Positions 51,348 through 61,700 of a stretch of DNA of 64,000 bases are shown piece after piece. The DNA is taken from the NCBI GenBank assembly GCA_037127315.1, contig JBBBDQ010001918.1, forward strand, positions 5,876,501 to 5,940,500, written 5' to 3'. The notes beneath the pieces were generated by a model. The model saw only the letters and a list, made by a program, of their open reading frames with translations, had not been told where the DNA came from and ran no database searches. The position numbers were made by a program, and so were the translations under genes. Origin of the DNA: Ascarosepion bandense. Lineage: Eukaryota > Mollusca > Cephalopoda > Sepiida > Sepiidae. Numbering within the stretch: the stretch's first letter is position 1; the number at the start of each line of letters is the position of its first letter.

Positions 51348-52479
51348 AAGAAGATATTTTGAGAAGAACAGATTAACTGAAAATGTGTTGTTGTAAGATA
51401 TCTAAGTGATCTCTGAGAAGGGCCGTACTACTTAATAGCTTGTATACGCCCTTCTAGTTTCAGGGAATCGAAGCATCTTCATTTCTCTACTCAGAAAGCC
51501 TTTTTTCAAGAACTGCCACTTTGGAGAAACAGACTCCATCTTGGATGCTTCCGCAATTCTTCAATCTCAACCTCTTCACGTCAAGGGTTAATCTCTACCC
51601 ACATTATCCTCATAATCTTCTACCACCACCAATTCCATTCTTCCGATAAACCCCTATCTTGAAAGTCTCTCAAGCCTTATATTAGATAAAAATTCGTATT
51701 AAAAGCCCGTTAATCATTCCATGACAGTTTGGAAATCAACCTCATTTTCTTGTTGAAAAGAATATTGACACATCGCCCCTCTCCTTGAGTTTTGAAAGAT
51801 CGCGGTTATATTTTTTTCTTAAAAAATATAACAGTCAAATAAATCATTTAAATTTAATTGAAATTTAATTAGTTACGACTGAAATGTCACCCTAGTTAAT
51901 AGTGACATGCTACTTCCCAGAGCCCTAGTCACTTTTCACCTTCGTCAAAGTTTGAATCTGCACCTATTTTACCTCCCCTCCCTCGTTCAACTAATTTATA
52001 GACGAGAGGAGTTAGGTTGCCGGACGTGTGGGTTTGAGGTAAAAGCTACTACCACATTACTCGTTAAAAAAAAAGAAACTAAAAAAGGTTTGAAATAAAA
52101 TAAGAATTGAACATTTGAGGCTCGTTTGATAATTTACGCTCTCCATAACTACAAATTAATTATTGATTTTGTGTCTTACATTTGTTTAAGGCTTTCAGAA
52201 AGGACTGATTGGTTTCGACGGTTTCTTGTCATTTTTTTTTGTTACATTCAATTAATGAGTAATAAAAATAAAGGAAAGCGTTGTTTAAATGTTTAGTACT
52301 TTGCCTTTTCATCAGCCAATTATATCACTCGTTAGATTTTAATTCCTTTACAAAATTTTAGCATTCGTTTCTGCTTTATTTTCATAATTTCTTTGCGTTG
52401 ATAGGTTTTGGCTTTGTCTTTTATAACTTGATGTGGTAACCGCCATTTTATCTTTCAGAGAAATATTTTCTTATGTATT
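51348..52479. other. No gene seen
   Basis: Mixed AT-rich sequence; no recognised repeat or domain in the short frames. Confidence 0.5.
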
Positions 52480-52998
52480 TATTTGCTTTTCGTAGATTTT
52501 TCATCATCTTTTTCCAATTTTTTTTCATTCCTACTCTAATAAAATCCTTTTTTTGTTTACTTTCGTTTTAACTCTTTTACTGTTTAACTGATTAGCTGAT
52601 TAAATTTTCTCTTTATTTTTCAAGAATTACTCTTTTTCTTATTGCTGTATGTGTTTTTTTTTTGTTTCTTTGTTTTATTCATTAATTCAATTATGTTTAT
52701 AATACTTCTGTTGCCCTTATTCTCTTTTTTATTTTTAATTAATTCTTTTTTTTTTTACACACTTTTCTTATTTTGTTTTATTTCAGTTTTATTCTTTTAA
52801 TATAATTCATTCATTCATTTTTGGTTTATTTTCATTCCTCTATGATTTTCTTCTTTTTCATTCAGTGGTTTTTGCTTGTTTATTTTTCATCCATTCTTTC
52901 ATTCTTTTATTTTTCTTACGTTTATTTTCGTTGATTCTGCTTCTACTTATTTTTTCGTCTACCTATTCATTTATAGTTCCTTTACTTTCATTTTTCTT
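52480..52998. other. T-rich, pyrimidine-biased tract
   Basis: The plus strand is strongly T-biased with TTTCTT, TTTTCATTC and TTCATTCATTC runs. The 82-codon hydrophobic frame at 52865 is a by-product of this bias. Confidence 0.6.
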
Positions 52999-53279
52999 GC
53001 GTTGTAGTGCAGTGGATATCGAACAGGAACGCAGAGATCGGGGAACCGAGTTCGAATTCCAGTTGAAACCCTTGCACTCACTTACGCGCAAATACCCTTG
53101 GGAAAGGTATTAATCAGTCTTTTTCCTCTAATAACAGGGAAGATGAGATTTTATAGCCTTGGTTGGCAACCAGTCTACCGCAGAAAGTAGTGGCAACCTA
53201 ATCTTCTGCCCAGTCAGTCATGTCTCTTCCGAGACATGATCGCCCAAGCGTGTATTACGTATGGCACTTAACTGACTGA
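52999..53279 (+). mobile_element. tRNA-derived SINE, copy 10
   Basis: TTGCGTTGTAGTGCAGTGGA head, GAGTTCGAATTCC B-box region, end TATGGCACTTAACTGACTGA. Small deletions in the body. Confidence 0.88.
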
Positions 53280-53329
53280 AAAGTCTGTTAGGTAATATCA
53301 GACTTTTTCTATAGCAGCAACTCCTCACT

Positions 53330-53390
53330 GATGAACATCTATGAGCAACGACGAAGTTTTAGAGAAAATGGCGACGAAATTTCTCAGTTT
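53330..53390 (+). mobile_element. Very short RTE-type LINE fragment
   Basis: GAGCAACGACGAAGTTTTAG, AGAAAATGGCGAC match the [11 protein letters not shown] segment of the LINE. Confidence 0.55.
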
Positions 53391-53889
53391 CTTATTGCAA
53401 ACGTCTGCTAGGGAAGCTATGCAATCCCTGTCGCGAAAACCTGCTCTGGTAGATTTGTGTTTTATCAACGCTCGGAGTGCCCTCCTGTGATTTATACTAC
53501 CATTATGCTAAACAAGCATTAGTCACAGTTTCTTAAAAAATAGCACATTATCTGTCATGATGAGCAGTTTAAAAAACACCAATACGTCTTAGGTCATAGG
53601 TCACAATGACTTAAGATTTGGGCTAGCAAACCTGGCATATCAACCACTGCCAATCAGTTCCGTTTCTCCAGCTACACTCACAAGGATTGGTTGAACCGTG
53701 GTATGCTTTTTCACTCGTTTTCCAAAGGTACCGCGCACTGGGAACGCCACTCCCACTTAATGGTACCTACAGGCAGTCACCTTCCTGACAAATCCACCAT
53801 CGTCTTATACTCGCAAAGTATAAGACGATGTCGAACTCAGATGTTTTGAGGTCGGAAATCCGGTGTTCAAACCCCGCGCTCATATACAG
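53391..53889. other. Unassigned; 13-bp perfect hairpin and B-box-like site
   Basis: ATCGTCTTATACT (53799-53811) and AGTATAAGACGAT (53817-53829) pair perfectly around CGCAA. GGTGTTCAAACCC (53862-53874) looks like a tRNA B-box. Together they could be a remnant of a tRNA-derived element. Confidence 0.4.
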
Positions 53890-54205
53890 GGTGGCACAAA
53901 ATCACTGTATAGTTAATTGCAATAAAAATTAAGACAAAGCAACAAATCAACATTTCAGAAATTTATTATTAAAATAGTTCTGGTTAATTCTGGTTAATAA
54001 CATTAAAATGCTATGGTAAACAATAGTAAATTAATTGATCTTCCTGCGAAAATTAAATGATTTCGTCAACAATCGAAAAGATTCACTCCCATCTATAAAG
54101 GGTAGCAATACAGTCACTGTTACTGTTAAAAACTATTAGACAAAACTAATTAATCAAAAGTCTAGAAATTTGTTATTAAAATGGTTCTGGTTAATTCAAT
54201 GGTTT
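53890..54205. repeat. Diverged ~190-bp repeat, two copies
   Basis: AGAAATTTATTATTAAAAT, TCTGGTTAATTC and ATTAAGACAAAGCAA-like blocks recur in order. A third copy lies at 54935-55140, beyond a (TA)n and pyrimidine insert. Confidence 0.7.
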
Positions 54206-54285
54206 CTAAGTCGTACATTTGTTAAACTTGTCTATATTATTTAATGAAACAGGCATCAATGAAAAAATGCTGCCTAAATACACGC

Positions 54286-54288
<3 letters not shown>

Positions 54289-54348
<60 letters not shown>
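54289..54348. repeat. (TA)n microsatellite
   Basis: About 30 TA units. Confidence 0.95.
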
Positions 54349-54349
<1 letters not shown>

Positions 54350-54350
<1 letters not shown>

Positions 54351-54455
54351 TTTTCCCTCACTATCTCCATCTTTATTCCCTCATGCATCACCTTTTAATT
54401 ATTTTCATGTCATTTTCTCCCTAAATATTTTTAATGTTTTCTTCTGACCCCATTT

Positions 54456-54486
<31 letters not shown>

Positions 54487-54779
54487 CTCTCCCTCTCTCT
54501 CTTGTTTTCTCTCTCTTTTGACTATCATTCGTTAATTCATCTCATTTTTCTCTCAAACTCTTTTTCTTCATTTATCTCTCTTTTCCCTCACTTTACCCCT
54601 CAGTCTCATTTTTCATACGTTTCTCTTTTCTCTTGACCCACGTTCTCCCTCAATTTATTTCCTTCTTAATGTTTCTTTTTTCTTTTTTTACCCCACCTTC
54701 TCTCTCAGGCGTTTTTAATCTTACATATTCCTTTCTTTTAGCTCTCTTTTTCTTTATGTGAATATTTTTCTATCTTCTC

Positions 54780-54810
<31 letters not shown>

Positions 54811-54905
54811 GTCTCTCTTTTTTTTTGTTTTTCTTTTTATTCCTTTAATCTTTCTTCTCTTTTCTTTTCTTTTCTCCCAAGTTCATGTTATTTTTTCTTT
54901 TTCAC
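54350..54905. repeat. ~550-bp polypyrimidine tract
   Basis: Almost entirely C and T on the plus strand, with (CT)n at 54458-54500 and (TTTC)n at 54778-54816. Confidence 0.8.
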
Positions 54906-54934
54906 CAGCGGTATACATCTCATTGTGAAAAAGA

Positions 54935-55140
54935 AATGATTTCTTCAACAATCGGAAAGATTCATTCGTCGAGTAATTCCATATATAAATGGTGGCAATA
55001 AAGTCCCTATACAGTTACTTACAATAACAATTAAGACAATGCAATTAATCAACAGCCCAGAAATTTATTATTAAAGTATTTCCGGTTAATTCTAGTTAAT
55101 AACAATAAAATGCTATGGCAAATAATTGCAAATTACCGAT
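54935..55140. repeat. Third copy of the ~190-bp repeat
   Basis: AAATGATTTCTTCAACAATC and AACAATAAAATGCTATGGCA match 54056 and 54000. Confidence 0.7.
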
Positions 55141-55334
55141 ATTGTTCGAACTGCAAATCTCCTATAAAGTCAGGAAGTTCAGTAATATATAGGGGAATGA
55201 AGCTAGCAGGTGGGTAGGAGATATTGAATGATCACGAAAGATATAGTAGTTATATTTATGGTAGAAAATGTAATTAACTATACTTTATGGCAAACGAAAA
55301 GTTGTGTTTAAAAGTGACTGTTAATTCGTTTGTT

Positions 55335-55770
55335 TGTTTTTTTAATCATTTCACCCCAAGCAAGACGGTACCGCCACTGATGTGCAGGGGGCTACATAAT
55401 AGAGTTAAATCTTAGACAAAAGGAGACTGAAGACAAAGACGAATCAGCTACAGGGGTGAAAGAGAAATGGCAAAAGAAGGATGTGAACACAGGTGTGAAG
55501 ACAGTTAAGAAGAGAGAAAGGAAAGGAACTAGATACAATGGGTGATGTAGAAAGGGCTGGATAAGAGATGGGAATTGACTTTGCATTTAAATTCCTGGAG
55601 AAAGGAAATCAAGTACACGGAAGGAGTTCCACAGGCGTGAAGCGCGAGAAAAGAAGCTGATGGAGTAGAACTGGCGGCTGCATTTGGTTGATCTAACTGT
55701 AAAAGGGTGGGATATTGTTGCTAGTTTGGTTGCGCTATTAAATTCTTGTGAAGTGGGCACCAGTGACCTG
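55335..55770 (-). mobile_element. CR1/L2-like LINE 3' fragment, parent of the satellite
   Basis: The tail TCACCCCAAGCAAGACGG is followed by the UTR and then, on the minus strand, SRASRLWNSF, RQFYS, HPFTVRSTK and FNSATKLAT. The order matches the LINE at 47458-48075 without interruption up to about 55765. From there the first part of the coding segment repeats in tandem. Confidence 0.85.
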
Positions 55771-58700
55771 TGGAGGTGAACTGGCGGCTGCATTTGGTTG
55801 ATCTAACTGTAAAAGGGTGGGACATTGTTGCTAGTTTGGTTGCCCTAATAAATTCTTGTGAAGTGGGCACCAGTGACCTATGGAGTAGAACTGGCGGCTG
55901 CATTTGGTTGATTTAACTGTAAAAGGGTGGGATATTGTTGCTAGTTTGGTTGCTAATAAATTCTTGTGAAGTGGGCACCAGTGACCTATGGAGTAGAACT
56001 GGCTGCTGCATTTGGTTGATTTAACTGTAAAAAGGGTGGGACATTGTTGCTAGTTTGGTTGCCTAATAAATTCTTGTGAAGTGGGCACCAGTGACCTATG
56101 GAGTAGGGCAACTGCATTTGGTTGATCTAACTGTAAAGGGTGGGATATTGTTGCTAGTTTGGTTGCCCTAATAAATTCTTGTGAAGTGGGCACCAGTGAC
56201 CTATGGAGTAGAACTGGCTGCTGCATTTGATTGATTTAACTGTAAAAGGGTGGGATATTGTTGCTAGTTTGGTTGCCCTAATAAATTCTTGTGAAGTGGG
56301 CACCAGTGACCTATGAGTAGAACTGGCGGCTGCATTTGGTTGATCCTAACTGTAAAAGGGTGGGACATTGTTGCTAGTTTGGTTGCCCTAATAAATTCTT
56401 GTGAAGTGGGCACCAGTGACCTGTAAGGTAGAACTGGCGGCTGCATTTGGTTGATTTAACTGTAAAAGGGTGGGATATTGTTGCTAGTTTGGTTGCCCTA
56501 ATAAATTCTTGTGAAGTGGGCACCAGTGACCCTATGGAGTAGAACTGGCTGCTGCATTTGGTTGATTTAACTGTAAAGGGTGGGACATTGTTGCTAGTTT
56601 GGTTGCCCTAATAAATTCTTGTGAAGTGGGCACCAGTGACCTATGGAGTAGAACTGGCGGCTGCATTTGGTTGATCTAACTGTAAAAGGGTGGGATATTA
56701 TTTACTAGTTTGGTTGCCCTAATAAATTCTTTGTGAAGTGGGCACCAGTGACCTATGGAGTAGAACTGGCTGCTGCATTTGGTTGATTTAACTGTAAAAG
56801 GGAGTGGGATATTGTTGCTAGTTTGGTTGCCCTAATAAATTCTTGTGAAGTGGGCACCAGTGACCTATGGAGTAGAACTGGCGGCTGCATTTGGTTGATC
56901 TAACTGTAAAAGGGTGGGACATTGTTGCTAGTTTTGGTTGCCCTAATAAATTCTTGTGAAGTGGGCACCAGTGACCTATGGAGTAGAACTGGCGGCTGCA
57001 TTTGGTTGATTTAACTGTAAAGGTGGGATATTGTTGCTAGTTTGGTTGCCCTAATAAATTCTTGTGAAGTGGGCACCAGTGACCTATGGAGTAGAACTGG
57101 CTGCTGCATTTGGTTGATTTAACTGTAAAAGGGTGGAGAGGACATTGTTGCTAGTTTGGTTGCCCTAATAAATTCTTGTGAAGTGGGCACCAGTGACCTA
57201 TGGAGTAGAACTTCAGCTGCACATTTCTTGGTTGATCTAACTGTAAAGGGGTGGGATATTGTTGCTAGTTTGGTTGCCCTAATAAATTCTTGTGAAGTGG
57301 GCACCAGTGACCTATGGAGTAGAACTGGCGGCTGCATTTGGTTAATTTAACTGTAAAAGGGTGGGATATTGTTGCTAGTTTGGTTGCCCTAATAAATTCT
57401 TGTGAAGTGGGCACCAGTGACCTATAAGGTAGAACTGGCGGCTGCATTTGGTTGATCTAACTGTAAAAGGGTGGGATATTGTTGCTAGTTTGTTTGCCCT
57501 AATAAATTCTTGTGAAGTGGGCACCAGTGACCTATGGAGTAGAATGGCGGCTGCATTTGGTTGATCTAACTGTAAAGGGTGGGACATTGTTGCTAGTTTG
57601 GTTGCCTAATAAATTCTTGTGAAGTGGGCACCAGTGACCTATGGAGTAGAACTGGCTGCTGCATTTGGTTGATTTAACTGTAAAAGGGTGGGATATTGTT
57701 GCTAGTTTGGTTGCCTAATAAATTCTTGTGAAGTGGGCACCAGTGACCTATGGAGTAGAACTGGCGGTTGCATTTGGTTGATTTAACTGTAAAATGGTGG
57801 GACATTGTTGCTAGTTTGGTTGCCTAATAAATTCTTGTGAAGTGGGCACCAGTGACCTATAGATGAAACTGGCGGCTGCATTTGGTTGATTTAACTGTAA
57901 AGGGTGGGACATTGTTGCTAGTTTGGTTGCCCTAATAAATTCCTTGAAGTGGGAACCAGTAGCCTATGGAAGTAGAACTGGCTGCATTTTGGTTGATTTA
58001 ACTGTAAAAGGGTGGGACATTGTTGCTAGTTTGGTTGCCCTAACTTAAATTCTTGTGAAGTGGGCACCAGTGACCTATGGAGTAGAACTGGCGGCTGCAT
58101 TTGGTTGATCTAACTGTAAAGGGTGGGATATTGTTGCTAGTTTGGTTGCCCTAATAAATTCTTGTGAAGTGGGCACCAGTGACCTATGGAGTAGAACTGG
58201 CGGCTGCATTTGGTTGATTTAACTGTAAGGGTGGGACATTGTTGCTAGTTTGGTTGCCCTAATAAATTCTTGTGTAGTAGGCACCAGTGACCTATGGAGG
58301 TAATTTGGCGGCTGCATTTGGTTGATCTAACTGTAAAAGGGTGGGATATTGTTGCTAGTTTGGTTGCCTAATAAATTCTTGTGAAGTGGGCACCAGTGAC
58401 CTATGGAGGTAGAACTGGCGGCTGCATTTGGTTGATTTAACTGTAAAAGGGTAGGACATTGTTGCTAGTTTGGTTGCCTAATAGATTCTTGTGGAAGTGG
58501 GCACCAGTGACCTATGGAGTAGAACTGGCGGCTGCATTTGGTTGATTTAACTGTAAAAGGGTGGGATATTGTTGCTAGTTTGGTTGCCCCTAATAAATTC
58601 TTGTGAAGTGAGCACCAGTGACCTATGGAGTAGAACTGGCGGCTGCATTTGGTTGATCTAGCACAACCAAAATTGTGGGATATTGTTGCTAGTTTGGTTG

Positions 58701-61700
58701 CCCTATTAAATTCTTGTGAAGTGGGCACCAGTGACCTATGGAGTAGAATTGGCGGCTGCATTTGGTTGATCTAACTGTAAAAGGGGTGGGACATTGTTGC
58801 TAGTTTGGTTGCCCTAATAAATTCTTGTGAAGTGGGCACCAGTGACCTATGGAGTAGAACTGGCTGCTGCATTTGGTTGATTTAACTGCAAAAAAGAGTG
58901 GGATATTGTTGCTAGTTTGGTTGCCTAATAAATTCTTGTGAAGTGGGCACCAGTGACCTATGGAGTAGAACTGGCTGCTGCATTTGGTTGATTTAACTGT
59001 AAAAGAGTGGGATATTGTTGCTAGTTTGGTTGCCCTAATAAATTCTTGTGAAGTGGGCACCAGTGACCTATGGAGTAGAACTGTTGGCGGCTGCATTTGG
59101 TTGATCTAACTGTAAAAGGGTGGGATATTGTTGCTAGTTTGGTTGCCCTAATAAATTCTTGTGATGGGCACCAGTGACCTATGGAGTAGAACTGGCGGCT
59201 GCATTTGGTTGATTTAACTGTAAAAGGGTGGGATATTGTTGCTAGTTTGGTTGCCCTAATAAATTCTTGTGAAGTGGGCACCAGTGACCTATGGAGTAGA
59301 ACTGGCGGCTGCACATTTGGTTGATCTAACTGTAAAAGGGTGGGATATTGTTGCTAGTTTGTTTGCCCTAATAAATTCTTGTGAAGTGGGCACCAGTGAC
59401 CTATGGAGTAGAATTGGCGGCTGCATTTGGTTGATCTAACTGTAAAGGGGTGGGACATTGTTGCTAGTTTGGTTGCCCTAATAAATTCTTGTGAAGTGGG
59501 CACCAGTGACCTATGGAGTAGAACTGGCTGCTGCATTTGGTTGATTTAACTGTAAAAGGGTGGGATATTGTTGCTAGTTTGGTTGCCCTAATAAATTCTT
59601 GTGAAGTGGGCACCAGTGACCTATGGAGTAGAACTGGCGGTTGCATTTGGTTGATTTAACTGTAAAATGGTGGGACATTGTTTATAGTTTGGTTGCCCTA
59701 ATAAATTCTTGTGAAGTGGGCACCAGTGACCTATGGAGTAGAACTGGCGGCTGCATTTGGTTGATTTAACTGTAAAAGGGTGGGACATTGTTGCTAGTTT
59801 GGTTGCCCTAATAAATTCTTGTGAAGTGGGAACCAGTGACCTATGGAGTAGAACTGGCGGCTGCATTTGGTTGATTTAACTGTAAAAGGGTGGGACATTG
59901 TTGCTAGTTTGGTTGCCCTAATAAATTCTTGTGAAGTGGGCACCAGTGACCTATGGAGTGGGAACGGCGGCTGCGTTTGGTTGATCTAACTGTAAAGGGT
60001 GGGATATTGTTGCTAGTTTGGTTGCCCTAATAAATTCTTGTGAAGTGGGCACCAGTGACCTATGGAGTAGAACTGACGGCTGCATTTGGTTGATTTAACT
60101 GTAAAGGGTGGGACATTGTTGCTAGTTTGGTTGCCTAATAAATTCTTGTGTAGTGGGCACCAGTGACCTATGGAGTAGAACTGGCAGCTGCATTTGGTTG
60201 ATCTAACTGTAAAAGGGTGGGATATTGTTGCTAGTTTGGTTGCCTAATAAATTCTTGTGAAGTGGGCACAGTGACTAATTAGAACTGGCAGCTGCATTTG
60301 GTTGATTTAACTGTAAAAGGGTGGGACATTGTTGCTAGTTTGGTTGCCCTAATAAATTCTTGTGAAGTGGGCACCAGTGACCTATGGAGTAGAACTGGCG
60401 GCTGCATTTGGTTGATTTAACTGTAAAAGGGTGGGATATTGTTGCTAGTTTGGTTGCCCTAATAAATTCTTGTGAAGTGGGCACCGATGACCTATGGAAG
60501 TAGAACTGGCGGCTGCATTGGTTGATCTAACTGTAAAATTGTGGGATATTGTTGCTAGTTTGGTTGCCCTAATAAATTCTTGTGAAGTGGGCACCAGTGA
60601 CCTATGGAGTAGAATTGGCGGCTGCATTTGGTTGATCTAACTGTAAAGGGTGGGACATTGTTGCTAGTTTTGGTTGCCCTAATAAATTCTTGTGAAGTGG
60701 GCACCAGTGACCTATGGGGTAGAACTGGCTGCTGCATTTGGTTGATTTAACTGTAAAAGAGTGGGATATTGTTGCTAGTTTAGTTTGCCCTAATAAATTC
60801 TTGTGAAGTGGGCACCAGTGACCTATGGAGTAGAACTGGCGGCTGCATTTTGGTTGATCTAACTGTAAAAGGGTGGGACATTGTTGCTAGTTTGGTTGCC
60901 CTAATAAATTCTTGTGAAGTGGGCACCAGTGACCTATGGAGTAGAACTGGCTGCTGCATTTGGTTGATTTAACTGTAAAGGGTGGGATATTGTTGCTAGT
61001 TTGGTTGCCCTAATAAATTCTTGTGTAGTGGGCACCAGTGACCTATGGAGTAGAACTGGCGGCTGCATTTGGTTGATCTAACTGTAAAGGTGGGATATTG
61101 TTGCTAGTTTGGTTGCCCTAATAAATTCTTGTGAAGTGGGCACCAGTGACTATGGAGTAGAACTGGCGGCTGCATTTGGTTGATCTAACTGTAAAAGGGT
61201 GGGATATTGTTGCTAGTTTGGTTGCCTAATAAATTCTTGTGAAGTGGGCACCAGTGACCTAGGGAGTAGAATTGGCGGCTGCATTTGGTTGATCTAACTG
61301 TAAAAGGGTGGGACATTGTTGCTAGTTTGGTTGCCCTAATAAATTCTTGTGAAGTGGGCACCAGTGACCTATGGAGTAGAACTGGCTGCTGCATTTGGTT
61401 GATTTAACTGTAAAAGGGTGGGATATTGTTGCTAGTTTGGTTGCCCTAATAAATTCTTGTGAAGTGGGCACCAGTGACCTATGGAGTAGAACTGGCGGTT
61501 GCATTTGGTTGATTTAACTGTAAAATGGTGGGACATTGTTGCTAGTTTGTTTGCCCTAATAAATTCTTGTGAAGTGGGCACCAGTGACCTATGGAGTAGA
61601 ACTGGCGGCTGCATTTGGTTGATTTAACTGTAAAAGGGTGGGACATTGTTGCTAGTTTGGTTGCCCTAATAAATTCTTGTGAAGTGGGAACCAGTGACCT

